Assembly (NCBI RefSeq): GCF_023343835.1
Contig: NC_064468.1
Location: 1-64,000, forward strand
Source: Lagopus muta
Lineage: Eukaryota > Chordata > Aves > Galliformes > Phasianidae
Direction of reading: 5' to 3'
Length of the DNA: 64,000 bases
This document shows positions 14,961 through 31,899 of the stretch, in pieces. How positions within the stretch are numbered: position 1 is the first letter of the stretch; each line of letters starts with the position of its first letter. Made by a program: the position numbers and the translations under genes. Below the pieces are notes generated by a model. That model was not told where the DNA came from, ran no database searches, and saw nothing but the letters and a program-made list of their open reading frames with translations.

Positions 14961-17900
14961 AAACCCCATATGACCTCATACAGACCTCATATGAGGTCAT
15001 GGCGACCAAATGAAGTCACCCGGACCAAATGACGTCCGGCGCACCAAATGACGGAGAACGCCCCAAATCATGTAAAAAACCCCATATGACCTCATACAGA
15101 CCTCATATGAGGTCATGGCGACCAAATGAAGTCACCCGGACCAAATGACGTCCGGCGCACCAAATGACGGAGAACGCCCCAAATCATGTAAAAAACCCCA
15201 TATGACCTCATACAGACCTCATATGAGGTCATGGCGACCAAATGAAGTCACCCGGACCAAATGACGTCCGGCGCACCAAATGACGGAGAACGCCCCAAAT
15301 CATGTAAAAAACCCCATATGACCTCATACAGACCTCATATGAGGTCATGGCGACCAAATGAAGTCACCCGGACCAAATGACGTCCGGCGCACCAAATGAC
15401 GGAGAACGCCCCAAATCATGTAAAAAACCCCATATGACCTCATACAGACGTCATATGAGGGCATAGCGACCAAATGAAGTCACCCGGACCAAATGACGTC
15501 CGGCGCACCGAATGACGGAGAACGCCCCAAATCATGTAAAAAACCCCATATGACCTCACACAGACCTCATATGAGGTCATGGCGACCAAATGAAGTCACC
15601 CGGACCAAATGACGTCCGGCGCACCAAATGACGGAGAACGCCCCAAATCATGTAAAAAACCCCATATGACCTCATACAGACCTCATATGAGGTCATGGCG
15701 ACCAAATGAAGTCACCCGGACCAAATGACGTCCGGCGCACCAAATGACGGAGAACGCCCCAAATCATGTAAAAAACCCCATATGACCTCATACAGACCTC
15801 ATATGAGGTCATGGCGACCAAATGAAGTCACCCGGACCAAATGACGTCCGGCGCACCGAATGACGGAGAACGCCCCAAATCATGTAAAAAACCCCATATG
15901 ACCTCATACAGACGTCATATGAGGGCATAGCGACCAAATGAAGTCACCCGGACCAAATGACGTCCGGCGCACCGAATGACGGAGAACGCCCCAAATCATG
16001 TAAAAAACCCCATATGACCTCACACAGACCTCATATGAGGTCATGGCGACCAAATGAAGTCACCCGGACCAAATGACGTCCGGCGCACCAAATGACGGAG
16101 AACGCCCCAAATCATGTAAAAAACCCCATATGACCTCACACAGACCTCATATGAGGTCATGGCGACCAAATGAAGTCACCCGGACCAAATGACGTCCGGC
16201 GCACCAAATGACGGAGAACGCCCCAAATCATGTAAAAAACCCCATATGACCTCATACAGACCTCATATGTGGACATACCGACCAAATGAAGTCACCCGGA
16301 CCAAATGACGTCCGGCGCACCAAATGACGGAGAACGCCCCAAATCATGTAAAAAACCCCATATGACCTCACACAGACCTCATATGAGGTCATGGCGACCA
16401 AATGAAGTCACCCGGACCAAATGACGTCCGGCGCACCAAATGACGGAGAACGCCCCAAATCATGTAAAAAACCCCATATGACCTCATACAGACCTCATAT
16501 GAGGTCATGGCGACCAAATGAAGTCACCCGGACCAAATGACGTCCGGCGCACCAAATGACGGAGAACGCCCCAAATCATGTAAAAAACCCCATATGACCT
16601 CATACAGACCTCATATGAGGTCATGGCGACCAAATGAAGTCACCCGGACCAAATGACGTCCGGCGCACCAAATGACGGAGAACGCCCCAAATCATGTAAA
16701 AAACCCCATATGACCTCATACAGACCTCATATGAGGGCATAGCGACCAAATGAAGTCACCCGGACCAAATGACGTCCGGCGCACCGAATGACGGAGAACG
16801 CCCCAAATCATGTAAAAAACCCCATATGACCTCACACAGACCTCATATGAGGTCATGGCGACCAAATGAAGTCACCCGGACCAAATGACGTCCGGCGCAC
16901 CAAATGACGGAGAACGCCCCAAATCATGTAAAAAACCCCATATGACCTCATACAGACCTCATATGAGGTCATGGCGACCAAATGAAGTCACCCGGACCAA
17001 ATGACGTCCGGCGCACCAAATGACGGAGAACGCCCCAAATCATGTAAAAAACCCCATATGACCTCATACAGACCTCATATGAGGACATACCGACCAAATG
17101 AAGTCACCCGGACCAAATGACGTCCGGCGCACCAAATGACGGAGAACGCCCCAAATCATGTAAAAAACCCCATATGACCTCATACAGACCTCATATGAGG
17201 ACATACCGACCAAATGAAGTCACCCGGACCAAATGACGTCCGGCGCACCAAATGACGGAGAACGCCCCAAATCATGTAAAAAACCCCATATGACCTCATA
17301 CAGACCTCATATGAGGTCATAGCGACCAAATGAAGTCACCCGGACCAAATGACGTCCGGCGCACCAAATGACGGAGAACGCCCCAAATCATGTATAAAAC
17401 CCCATATGACCTCACACAGACCTCATATGAGGTCATGGCGACCAAATGAAGTCACCCGGACCAAATGACGTCCGGCGCACCAAATGACGGAGAACGCCCC
17501 AAATCATGTAAAAAACCCCATATGACCTCATACAGACCTCATATGTGGACATACCGACCAAATGAAGTCACCCGGACCAAATGACGTCCGGCGCACCAAA
17601 TGACGGAGAACGCCCCAAATCATGTAAAAAACCCCATATGACCTCATACAGACCTCATATGTGGACATACCGACCAAATGAAGTCACCCGGACCAAATGA
17701 CGTCCGGAGCACCAAATGACGGAGAACGCCCCAAATCATGTAAAAAACCCCATATGACCTCATACAGACGTCATATGAGGGCATAGCGACCAAATGAAGT
17801 CACCCGGACCAAATGACGGCCGGCGCACCAAATGACGGAGAACGCCCCAAATCATGTAAAAAACCCCATATGACCTCACACAGACCTCATATGAGGTCAT

Positions 17901-18949
17901 GGCGACCAAATGAAGTCACCCGGACCAAATGACGTCCGGCACACCAAATGACGGAGAACGCCCCAAATCATGTAAAAAACCCCATATGACCTCATACAGA
18001 CCTCATATGAGGACATACCGACCAAATGAAGTCACCCGGACCAAATGACGTCCGGCGCACCAAATGACGGAGAACGCCCCAAATCATGTAAAAAACCCCA
18101 TATGACCTCATACAGACCTCATATGAGGTCATAGCGACCAAATGAAGTCACCCGGACCAAATGACGTCCGGCGCACCAAATGACGGAGAACGCCCCAAAT
18201 CATGTAAAAAACCCCATATGACCTCATACAGACCTCATATGAGGTCATGGCGACCAAATGAAGTCACCCGGACCAAATGACGTCCGGCGCACCAAATGAC
18301 GGAGAACGCCCCAAATCATGTAAAAAACCCCATATGACCTCATACAGACCTCATATGAGGTCATGGCGACCAAATGAAGTCACCCGGACCAAATGACGTC
18401 CGGCGCACCAAATGACGGAGAACGCCCCAAATCATGTAAAAAACCCCATATGACCTCATACAGACCTCATATGTGGACATACCGACCAAATGAAGTCACC
18501 CGGACCAAATGACGTCCGGCGCACCAAATGACGGAGAACGCCCCAAATCATGTAAAAAACCCCATATGACCTCATACGGACCTAATATGAGGTCATGGCG
18601 ACCAAATGAAGTCACCCGGACCAAATGACGTCCGGCGCACCAAATGACGGAGAACACCCCAAATCATGTAAAAAACCCCATATGACCTCATACAGACCTC
18701 ATATGTGGACATACTGACCAAATGAAGTCACCCGGACCAAATGACGTCTGGCGCACCAAATGACGGAGAACGCCCCAAATCATGTAAAAAACCCCATATG
18801 ACCTCATACAGACCTCATATGTGGACATACCGACCAAATGAAGTCACCCGGACCAAATGACGTCCGGCGCACCAAATGACGGAGAACGCCCCAAATCATG
18901 TAAAAAACCCCATATGACCTCATACGGACCTCATATGAGGTCATGGCGA

Positions 18950-21900
18950 CCAAATGAAGTCACCCGGACCAAATGACGTCCGGCGCACCAAATGACGGAG
19001 AAAGCTCCAAATCATGTAAAAAACCCCATATGACCTCATACGGACGTCATATGAGGGCATGGCGACCAAATGAAGTCACCCGGACCAAATGACGTCCGGC
19101 GCACCAAATGACGGAGAACGCCCCAAATCATGTAAAAAACCCCATATGACCTCATACAGACCTCTTATGAGGTCATGGCGACCAAATGAAGTCACCCGGA
19201 CCAAATGACGTCCGGCGCACCAAATGACGGAGAACGCCCCAAATCATGTAAAAAAACCCCACATGACCTCATACAGACCTCATATGAGGTCATGGCGACC
19301 AAATGAAGTCACCCGGACCAAATGACGTCCGGCGCACCAAATGACGGAGAACGCCCCAAATCATGTAAAAAACCCCATATGACCTCATACAGACCTCATA
19401 TGAGGTCATGGCGACCAAATGAAGTCACCCGGACCAAATGACGTCCGGCGCACCAAATGACGGAGAACGCCCCAAATCATGTAAAAAACCCCACATGACC
19501 TCATACAGACCTCATATGAGGTCATGGCGACCAAATGAAGTCACCCGGACCAAATGACGTCCGGCGCACCAAATGACGGAGAACGCCCCAAATCATGTAA
19601 AAAACCCCATATGACCTCATACAGACCTCATATGAGGTCATGGCGACCAAATGAAGTCACCCGGACCAAATGACGTCCGGCGCACCAAATGACGGAGAAC
19701 GCCCCAAATCATGTAAAAAACCCCATATGACCTCATACAGACCTCATATGAGGTCATGGCGACCAAATGAAGTCACCCGGACCAAATGACGTCCGGTGCA
19801 CCAAATGACGGAGAACGCCCCAAATCATGTAAAAAACCCCATATGACCTCATACAGACCTCATATGTGGACATACCGACCAAATGAAGTCACCCGGACCA
19901 AATGACGTCTGGCGCACCAAATGACGGAGAACGCCCCAAATCATGTAAAAAACCCCATATGACCTCATACAGACCTCATATGTGGACATACCGACCAAAT
20001 GAAGTCACCCGGACCAAATGACGTCCGGCGCACCAAATGACGGAGAACGCCCCAAATCATGTAAAAAACCCCATATGACCTCATACAGACCTCATATGAG
20101 GTCATAGCGACCAAATGAAGTCACCCGGACCAAATGACGTCTGGCGCACCAAATGACGGAGAACGCCCCAAATCATGTAAAAAACCCCATATGACCTCAT
20201 ACGGACCTCATATGAGGTCATACCGACCAAATGAAGTCACCCGGACCAAATGACGTCCGGCGCACCAAATGACGGAGAACGCTCCAAATCATGTAAAAAA
20301 CCCCATATGACCTCATACGGACCTCATATGAGGTCATGGCGACCAAATGAAGTCACCCGGACCAAATGACGTCCGGCGCACCAAATGACGGAGAACGCCC
20401 CAAATCATGTAAAAAACCCCATATGACCTCATACAGACCTCATATGTGGACATACCGACCAAATGAAGTCACCCGGACCAAATGACGTCCGGCGCACCAA
20501 ATGACGGAGAACGCCCCAAATCATGTAAAAAACCCCATATGACCTCATACAGACCTCATATGAGGACATAGCGACCAAATGAAGTCACCCGGACCAAATG
20601 ACGTCCGGCGCACCAAATGACGGAGAACGCCCCAAATCATGTAAAAAACCCCATATGACCTCATACAGACCTCATATGAGGTCATGGCGACCAAATGAAG
20701 TCACCCGGACCAAATGACGTCCAGCGCACCAAATGTCGGAGAACGCCCCAAATCATGTAAAAAACCCCATATGACCTCATACAGACCTCATATGAGATCA
20801 TGGCAACCAAATGAAGTCACCCGGACCAAATGACGTCGGGCGCACCAAATGACGGAGAACGCCCCAAATCATGTAAAAAACCCCATATGACCTCATACAG
20901 ACCTCATATGAGGTCATACCGACAAAATGAAGTCACCCGGACCAAATGACGTCCGGTGCACCAAATGACGGAGAACACCCCAAATCATGTAAAAAACTTC
21001 ATATGACCTCATACAGACCTCATATGAGGTCATGGCGACCAAATGAAGTCACCCGGACCAAATGACGTCCGGCGCACCAAATGACGGAGAACGCTCCAAA
21101 TCATGTAAAAAACCCCATATGACCTCATACGGACCTCATATGAGGTCATGGCGACCAAATGAAGTCACCCGGACCAAATGACGTCCGGCGCACCAAATGA
21201 CGGAGAACGCCCCAAATCATGTAAAAAACCCCATATGACCTCATACAGACCTCATATGTGGACATACCGACCAAATGAAGTCACCCGGACCAAATGACGT
21301 CCGGCGCACCAAATGACGGAGAACGCCCCAAATCATGTAAAAAACCCCATATGACCTCATACAGACCTCATATGAGGACATAGCGACCAAATGAAGTCAC
21401 CCGGACCAAATGACGTCCGGCGCACCAAAGGACGGAGAACGCCCCAAATCATGTAAAAAAACCCCATATGACCTCATACAGACCTCATATGTGGACATAG
21501 CGACCAAATGAAGTCACCCGGACCAAATGACGTCCGGCGCACCAAATGACGGAGAACGCCCCAAATCATGTAAAAAACCCCATATGACCTCATACGGACC
21601 TCATATGAGGTCATGGCGACCAAATGAAGTCACCCGGACCAAATGACGTCCGGCGCACCAAATGACGGAGAAAGCTCCAAATCATGTAAAAAACCCCATA
21701 TGACCTCATACGGACGTCATATGAGGGCATGGCGACCAAATGAAGTCACCCGGACCAAATGACGTCCGGCGCACCAAATGACGGAGAACGCCCCAAATCA
21801 TGTAAAAAACCCCATATGACCTCATACAGACCTCTTATGAGGTCATGGCGACCAAATGAAGTCACCCGGACCAAATGACGTCCGGCGCACCAAATGACGG

Positions 21901-23080
21901 AGAACGCCCCAAATCATGTAAAAAACCCCACATGACCTCATACAGACCTCATATGAGGTCATGGCGACCAAATGAAGTCACCCGGACCAAATGACGTCCG
22001 GCGCACCAAATGACGGAGAACGCCCCAAATCATGTAAAAAACCCCATATGACCTCATACAGACCTCATATGAGGTCATGGCGACCAAATGAAGTCACCCG
22101 GACCAAATGACGTCCAGCGCACCAAATGACGGAGAACGCCCCAAATCATGTAAAAAACCCCATATGACCTCATACAGACCTCATATGAGGTCATGGCGAC
22201 CAAATGAAGTCACCCGGACCAAATGACGTCCGGCGCACCAAATGACGGAGAACGCCCCAAATCATGTAAAAAACCCCACATGACCTCATACAGACCTCAT
22301 ATGAGGTCATGGCGACCAAATGAAGTCACCCGGACCAAATGACGTCCGGCGCACCAAATGACGGAGAACGCCCCAAATCATGTAAAAAACCCCATATGAC
22401 CTCATACAGACCTCATATGAGGTCATGGCGACCAAATGAAGTCACCCGGACCAAATGACGTCCGGCGCACCAAATGACGGAGAACGCCCCAAATCATGTA
22501 AAAAACCCCATATGACCTCATACAGACCTCATATGAGGTCATGGCGACCAAATGAAGTCACCCGGACCAAATGACGTCCGGTGCACCAAATGACGGAGAA
22601 CGCCCCAAATCATGTAAAAAACCCCATATGACCTCATACAGACCTCATATGTGGACATACCGACCAAATGAAGTCACCCGGACCAAATGACGTCTGGCGC
22701 ACCAAATGACGGAGAACGCCCCAAATCATGTAAAAAACCCCATATGACCTCATACAGACCTCATATGTGGACATACCGACCAAATGAAGTCACCCGGACC
22801 AAATGACGTCCGGCGCACCAAATGACGGAGAACGCCCCAAATCATGTAAAAAACCCCATATGACCTCATACAGACCTCATATGAGGTCATAGCGACCAAA
22901 TGAAGTCACCCGGACCAAATGACGTCTGGCGCACCAAATGACGGAGAACGCCCCAAATCATGTAAAAAACCCCATATGACCTCATACGGACCTCATATGA
23001 GGTCATACCGACCAAATGAAGTCACCCGGACCAAATGACGTCCGGCGCACCAAATGACGGAGAACGCCCCAAATCATGTA
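18950..23080. repeat. Tandem duplicate satellite blocks, 2.67-kb period
   Basis: The rare unit with GAAAGCTCCAAATC is at 19000 and again at 21670. Each copy is followed by the same succession of marker units (GGACGTCATATGAGGGCATGG, then CAGACCTCTTATGAGG, then CCCCACATGACC, then GTCCGGTGCACC). The offset is about 23 unit lengths. The ordered match over more than 1.4 kb shows a recent block duplication. Confidence 0.85.
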
Positions 23081-23599
23081 AAAAACCCCATATGACCTCA
23101 TACAGACCTCATATGTGGACATACCGACCAAATGAAGTCACCCGGACCAAATGACGTCCGGCGCACCAAATGACGGAGAACGCCCCAAATCATGTAAAAA
23201 ACCCCATATGACCTCATACAGACCTCATATGAGGTCATAGCGACCAAATGAACTCACCCGGACCAAATGACGTCCGGCGCACCAAAGGACGGAGAACGCC
23301 CCAAATCATGTAAAAAACCCCATATGACCTCATACAGACCTCATATGAGGTCATAGCGACCAAATGAAGTCACCCGGACCAAATGACGTCCGGCGCACCA
23401 AAGGACGGAGAACGCCCCAAATCATGTAAAAAACCCCATATGACCTCATACAGACCTCATATGAGGTCATGGCGACCAAATGAAGTCACCCGGACCAAAT
23501 GACGTCCGGCGCACCAAATGACGGAGAACGCCCCAAGTCATGTAAAAAACCCCATATGACCTCATACAGACCTCATATGAGGTCATAGCGACCAAATGA

Positions 23600-26500
23600 A
23601 GTCACCCGGACCAAATGACGTCTGGCGCACGAAATGACGGAGAACGCCCTGAATCATGTAAAAAACCCCATATGACCTCATACAGACCTCATATGTGGAC
23701 ATACCGACCAAATGAAGTCACCCGGACCAAATGACGTCCGGCGCACCAAAACACGGAGAACGCCCCAAATCATGTAAAAAAACCCCATATGACCTCATAC
23801 AGACCTCATATGAGGTCATGGCGACCAAATGAAGTCACCCGGACCAAATGACGTCCGGCGCACCAAATGACGGAGAACGCCCCAAATCATGTAAAAAACC
23901 CCATTTGACCTCATACAGACCTCATATGAGGACATACCGACCAAATGAAGTCACCCGGACCAAATGACGTCCGGCGCACCAAATGACGGAGAACGCCCCA
24001 AATCATGTAAAAAACCCCATTTGACCTCAAACAGACCTCATATGTGGACATACTGATCAAATGAACTCACCCGGACCAAATGACGTCCGGCGCACCAAAT
24101 GACGGAGGACGCCCCAAATCATGTAAAAAACCCCATATGACCTCATACAGACCTCATATGAGGACATACCGACCAAATGAAGTCACCCGGACCAAATGAC
24201 GTCCGGCGCACCAAATGACGGAGAACGCCCCAAATCATGTAAAAAACCCCATATGACCTCATACAGACCTCATATGAGGACATACCGACCAAATGAAGTC
24301 ACCCGGACCAAATGACGTCCGGCGCACCAAATGACGGAGAACGCCCCAAATCATGTAAAAAACCCCATATGACCTCATACAGACCTCATATGAGGTCATA
24401 GCGACCAAATGAACTCACCCGGACCAAATGACGTCCGGCGCACCAAAGGACGGAGAACGCCCCAAATCATGTAAAAAACCCCATATGACCTCATACAGAC
24501 CTCATATGAGGTCATAGCGACCAAATGAAGTCACCCGGACCAAATGACGTCCGGCGCACCAAAGGACGGAGAACGCCCCAAATCATGTAAAAAACCCCAT
24601 ATGACCTCATACAGACCTCATATGAGGTCATAGCGACCAAATGAAGTCACCCGGACCAAATGACGTCTGGCGCACGAAATGACGGAGAACGCCCTGAATC
24701 ATGTAAAAAACCCCATATGACCTCATACAGACCTCATATGTGGACATACCGACCAAATGAAGTCACCCGGACCAAATGACGTCCGGCGCACCAAAACACG
24801 GAGAACGCCCCAAATCATGTAAAAAACCCCATATGACCTCATACAGACCTCATATGAGGTCATGGCGACCAAATGAAGTCACCCGGACCAAATGACGTCC
24901 GGCGCACCAAATGACGGAGAACGCCCCAAATCATGTAAAAAACCCCATTTGACCTCATACAGACCTCATATGAGGACATACCGACCAAATGAAGTCACCC
25001 GGACCAAATGACGTCCGGCGCACCAAATGACGGAGAACGCCCCAAATCATGTAAAAAACCCCATTTGACCTCAAACAGACCTCATATGTGGACATACTGA
25101 TCAAATGAACTCACCCGGACCAAATGACGTCCGGCGCACCAAATGACGGAGAACGCCCCAAATCATGTAAAAAACCCCATATGACCTCATACAGACCTCA
25201 TATGAGGACATACCGACCAAATGAAGTCACCCGGACCAAATGACGTCCGGCGCACCAAATGACGGAGAACGCCCCAAATCATGTAAAAAACCCCATATGA
25301 CCTCATACAGACCTCATATGAGGTCATAGCGACCAAATGAAGTCACCCGGACCAAATGACGTCCGGCGCACCAAATGACGGAGAACGCCCCAAATCATGT
25401 AAAAAACCCCATATGACCTCATACAGACCTCATATGAGGACATACCGACCAAATGAAGTCACCCGGACCAAATGACGTCCGGCGCACCAAATGACGGAGA
25501 ACGCCCCAAATCATGTAAAAAACCCCATATGACCTCATACAGACCTCATATGAGGTCATGGCGACCAAATGAAGTCACCCGGACCAAATGACGTCCGGCG
25601 CACCAAATGACGGAGAACGCCCCAAATCATGTAAAAAACCCCATATGACCTCATACAGACCTCATATGAGGACATAGCGACCAAATGAAGTCACCCGGAC
25701 CAAATGACGTCCGGCGCACCAAATGACGGAGAACGCCCCAAATCATGTAAAAAACCCCATATGACCTCATACAGACCTCATATGAGGTCATGGCGACCAA
25801 ATGAAGTCACCCGGACCAAATGACGTCGGGCGCACCAAATGACGGAGAACGCCCCAAATCATGTAAAAAACCCCATATGACCTCACACAGACCTCATATG
25901 AGGTCATACCGACAAAATGAAGTCACCCGGACCAAATGACGTCCGGCGCACCAAAGGACGGAGAACGCCCCAAATCATGTAAAAAACCCCATATGACCTC
26001 ATACAGACCTCATATGAGGTCATGGCGACCAAATGAAGTCACCCGGACCAAATGACGTCCGGCGCACCAAATGACGGAGAACGCTCCAAATCATGTAAAA
26101 AACCCCATATGACCTCATACAGACGTCATATGAGGTCATACCGACCAAATGAAGTCACCCGGACCAAATGACGTCCGGCGCACCAAATGACGGAGAACGC
26201 CCCAAATCATGTAAAAAACCCCATATGACCTCATACAGACCTCATATGAGGTCATAGCGACCAAATGAAGTCACCCGGACCAAATGACGTCCGGCGCACC
26301 AAATGACGGAGAACGCCCCAAATCATGTAAAAAACCCCATATGACCTCATACAGACCTCATATGAGGTCATAGCGACCAAATGAAGTCACCCGGACCAAA
26401 TGACGTCCGGCGCACCAAATGACGGAGAACGCCCCAAATCACGTAAAAAACCCCATATGACCTCATACAGACGTCATATGAGGTCATAGCGACCAAATGA

Positions 26501-29500
26501 AGTCACCCGGACCAAATGACGTCCGGCGCACCAAAGGACGGAGAACGCCCCAAATCATGTAAAAAACCCCATATGACCTCATACAGACCTCATATGAGGT
26601 CATGGCGACCAAATGAAGTCACCCGGACCAAATGACGTCCGGCGCACCAAATGACGGAGAACGCCCCAAATCATGTAAAAAACCCCATATGACCTCATAC
26701 AGACCTCATATGAGGTCATAGCGACCAAATGAAGTCACCCGGACCAAATGACGTCCGGCGCACCAAAGGACGGAGAACGCCCCAAATCATGTAAAAAAAC
26801 CCCATATGACCTCATACAGACCTCATATGAGGTCATAGCGACCAAATGAAGTCACCCGGACCAAATGACGTCCGGCGCACCAAAGGACGGAGAACGCCCC
26901 AAATCATGTAAAAAACCCCATATGACCTCATACAGACCTCATATGAGGTCATAGCGACCAAATGAAGTCACCCGGACCAAATGACGTCTGGCGCACGAAA
27001 TGACGGAGAACGCCCTGAATCATGTAAAAAACCCCATATGACCTCATACAGACCTCATATGTGGACATACCGACCAAATGAAGTCACCCGGACCAAATGA
27101 CGTCCGGCGCACCAAAACACGGAGAACGCCCCAAATCATGTAAAAAACCCCATATGACCTCATACAGACCTCATATGAGGTCATGGCGACCAAATGAAGT
27201 CACCCGGACCAAATGACGTCCGGCGCACCAAATGACGGAGAACGCCCCAAATCATGTAAAAAACCCCATTTGACCTCATACAGACCTCATATGAGGACAT
27301 ACCGACCAAATGAAGTCACCCGGACCAAATGACGTCCGGCGCACCAAATGACGGAGAACGCCCCAAATCATGTAAAAAACCCCATTTGACCTCAAACAGA
27401 CCTCATATGTGGACATACTGATCAAATGAACTCACCCGGACCAAATGACGTCCGGCGCACCAAATGACGGAGAACGCCCCAAATCATGTAAAAAACCCCA
27501 TATGACCTCATACAGACCTCATATGAGGACATACCGACCAAATGAAGTCACCCGGACCAAATGACGTCCGGCGCACCAAATGACGGAGAACGCCCCAAAT
27601 CATGTAAAAAACCCCATATGACCTCATACAGACCTCATATGAGGTCATAGCGACCAAATGAAGTCACCCGGACCAAATGACGTCCGGCGCACCAAATGAC
27701 GGAGAACGCCCCAAATCATGTAAAAAACCCCATATGACCTCATACAGACCTCATATGAGGACATACCGACCAAATGAAGTCACCCGGACCAAATGACGTC
27801 CGGCGCACCAAATGACGGAGAACGCCCCAAATCATGTAAAAAACCCCATATGACCTCATACAGACCTCATATGAGGTCATGGCGACCAAATGAAGTCACC
27901 CGGACCAAATGACGTCCGGCGCACCAAATGACGGGAGAACGCCCCAAATCATGTAAAAAACCCCATATGACCTCATACAGACCTCATATGAGGACATAGC
28001 GACCAAATGAAGTCACCCGGACCAAATGACGTCCGGCGCACCAAATGACGGAGAACGCCCCAAATCATGTAAAAAACCCCATATGACCTCATACAGACCT
28101 CATATGAGGTCATGGCGACCAAATGAAGTCACCCGGACCAAATGACGTCGGGCGCACCAAAATGACGGAGAACGCCCCAAATCATGTAAAAAACCCCATA
28201 TGACCTCACACAGACCTCATATGAGGTCATACCGACAAAATGAAGTCACCCGGACCAAATGACGTCCGGCGCACCAAAGGACGGAGAACGCCCCAAATCA
28301 TGTAAAAAACCCCATATGACCTCATACAGACCTCATATGAGGTCATGGCGACCAAATGAAGTCACCCGGACCAAATGACGTCCGGCGCACCAAATGACGG
28401 AGAACGCTCCAAATCATGTAAAAAACCCCATATGACCTCATACAGACGTCATATGAGGTCATACCGACCAAATGAAGTCACCCGGACCAAATGACGTCCG
28501 GCGCACCAAATGACGGAGAACGCCCCAAATCATGTAAAAAACCCCATATGACCTCATACAGACCTCATATGAGGTCATAGCGACCAAATGAAGTCACCCG
28601 GACCAAATGACGTCCGGCGCACCAAATGACGGAGAACGCCCCAAATCATGTAAAAAACCCCATATGACCTCATACAGACCTCATATGAGGTCATAGCGAC
28701 CAAATGAAGTCACCCGGACCAAATGACGTCCGGCGCACCAAATGACGGAGAACGCCCCAAATCACGTAAAAAAACCCCATATGACCTCATACAGACGTCA
28801 TATGAGGTCATAGCGACCAAATGAAGTCACCCGGACCAAATGACGTCCGGCGCACCAAAGGACGGAGAACGCCCCAAATCATGTAAAAAACCCCATATGA
28901 CCTCATACAGACCTCATATGAGGTCATGGCGACCAATGAAGTCACCCGGACCAAATGACGTCCGGCGCACCAAATGACGGAGAACGCCCCAAATCATGTA
29001 AAAAACCCCATATGACCTCATACAGACCTCATATGAGGTCATAGCGACCAAATGAAGTCACCCGGACCAAATGACGTCCGGCGCACCAAAGGACGGAGAA
29101 CGCCCCAAAATCATGTAAAAAACCCCATATGACCTCATACAGGACCTCATATGAGGTCATTGCGACCAAATGAAGTCACCCGGACCAAATGACGTCTGGC
29201 GGACAAAATGACGGAGAACGCCCTGAATCATGTAAAAAACCCCATATGACCTCATACAGACCTCATATGAGGTCATAGCGACCAAATGAAGTCACCCGGA
29301 CCAAATGACGTCCGGCGCACCAAAGGACGGAGAACGCCCCAAATCATGTAAAAAAACCCCATATGACCTCATACAGACCTCATATGAGGTCATAGCGACC
29401 AAATGAAGTCACCCGGACCAATGACGTCCGGCGCACCAAATGACGGAGGAACGCCCCAAATCATGAAAAAAACCCCATATGACCTCATACAGACATCATA

Positions 29501-30960
29501 TGAGGTCACAGAGACCAAATGAAGTCACCCGGACCAAATGACGTCCGGCGCACCAAATGACGGAGAACGCCCCAAATCATGTAAAAAAACCCCATATGAC
29601 CTCATACAGACCTCATATGAGGTCATGGCGACCAAATGAAGTCACCCGGACCAAATGACGTCGGCGCACCAAATGACGGAGAACGCCCCAAATCATGTAA
29701 AAAACCCCATATGACCTCATACAGACCTCATATGAGGTCATAGCGACCAAATGAAGTCACCCGGACCAAATGACGTCCGGCGCACCAAATGACGGAGAAC
29801 GCCCCAAATCATGTAAAAAACCCCATATGACCTCATACAGACGTCATATGAGGTCATAGCGACCAAATGAAGTCACCCGGACCAAATGACGTCCGGCGCA
29901 CCAAATGACGGAGAACGCCCTGAATCATGTAAAAAACCCCATATGACCTCATACAGACCTCATATGTGGACATACCGACCAAATGAAGTCACCCGGACCA
30001 AATGACGTCCGGCGCACCAAAACACGGAGAACGCCCCAAATCATGTAAAAAACCCCATATGACCTCATACAGACCTCATATGAGGTCATGGCGACCAAAT
30101 GAAGTCACCCGGACCAAATGACGTCCGGCGCACCAAATGACGGAGAACGCCCCAAATCATGTAAAAAACCCCATTTGACCTCATACAGACCTCATATGAG
30201 GACATACCGACCAAATGAAGTCACCCGGACCAAATGACGTCCGGCGCACCAAATGACGGAGAACGCCCCAAATCATGTAAAAAACCCCATTTGACCTCAA
30301 ACAGACCTCATATGTGGACATACTGATCAAATGAACTCACCCGGACCAAATGACGTCCGGCGCACCAAATGACGGAGGACGCCCCAAATCATGTAAAAAA
30401 CCCCATATGACCTCATACAGACCTCATATGAGGACATACCGACCAAATGAAGTCACCCGGACCAAATGACGTCCGGCGCACCAAATGACGGAGAACGCCC
30501 CAAATCATGTAAAAAACCCCATATGACCTCATACAGACCTCATATGAGGACATACCGACCAAATGAAGTCACCCGGACCAAATGACGTCCGGCGCACCAA
30601 ATGACGGAGAACGCCCCAAATCATGTAAAAAACCCCATATGACCTCATACAGACCTCATATGAGGTCATGGCGACCAAATGAAGTCACCCGGACCAAATG
30701 ACGTCCGGCGCACCAAATGACGGAGAACGCCCCAAATCATGTAAAAAACCCCATATGACCTCATACAGACCTCATATGTGGACATACCGACCAAATGAAG
30801 TCACCCGGACCAAATGACGTCCGGCGAACCAAATGACGGAGAACCCCCCAAATCATGTAAAAAACCCCATATGACCTCATACAGACCTCATATGTGGACA
30901 TACCGACCAAATGAAGTCACCCGGACCAAATGACGTCCGGCGCACCAAAACACGGAGAAC
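23600..30960. repeat. Higher-order satellite block with CCCTGAATC and AAAACACGG marker units
   Basis: A marker series (CGCACGAAATG with CGCCCTGAATC, then CACCAAAACACGG, then CCCATTTGACC, then CATACTGATCAAATGAAC) occurs near 23.64, 24.69, 27.01 and 29.92 kb. Spacings are about 1.05, 2.32 and 2.9 kb, near multiples of 116. A partial copy lies near 30.9 kb. The copies are nearly identical to each other, more so than to units outside the block. Confidence 0.82.
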
Positions 30961-31899
30961 GCCCCAAATCATGTAAAAAACCCCATATGACCTCATACAG
31001 ACCTCATATGAGGTCATGGCGACCAAATGAAGTCACCCGGACCAAATGACGTCCGGCGCACCAAATGACGGAGAACGCCCCAAATCATGTAAAAAAACCC
31101 CATTTGACCTCATACAGACCTCATATGAGGACATACCGACCAAATGAAGTCACCCGGACCAAATGACGTCCGGCGCACCAAATAACGGAGAACGCCCCAA
31201 ATCATGTAAAAAACCCCATATGACCTCATACAGACCTCATAATTGGACATACCGACCAAATGAAGTCACCCGGACCAAATGACGTCCGGCGCACCAAATA
31301 ACGGAGAACGCCCCAAATCATGTAAAAAACCCCATATGACCTCATACAGACCTCATATGAGGTCATAGCGACCAAATGAAGTCACCCGGACCAAATGACG
31401 TCCGGCGCACCAAATGACGGAGAACGCCCCAAATCATGTAAAAAACCCCATATGACCTCATACAGACCTCATACGAGGTCATAGCGACCAAATGAAGTCA
31501 CCTGGACCAAATGACGTCCGGCGCACCAAATGACGGAGAACGCCCCAAATCATGTAAAAAACCCCCTATGACCTCATACAGACGTCATATGAGGTCATAG
31601 CGACTAAATGAAGTCACCCGGACCAAATGACGTCCGGCGCACCAAATGACGGAGAACGCCCCAAATCATGTAAAAAACCCCATATGACCTCATACAGACC
31701 TCATATAAGGTCATAGCGACCAAATGAAGTCACCCGGACCAAATGACGTCCGGCGCACCAAATGACGGAGAACGCCCCAAATCATGTAAAAAACCCCATA
31801 TGACCTCATACAGACCTCATATGAGGTCATAGCGACCAAATGAAGTCACCCGGACCAAATGACGTCCGGCACACCAAATGACGGAGAACGCCCCAAATC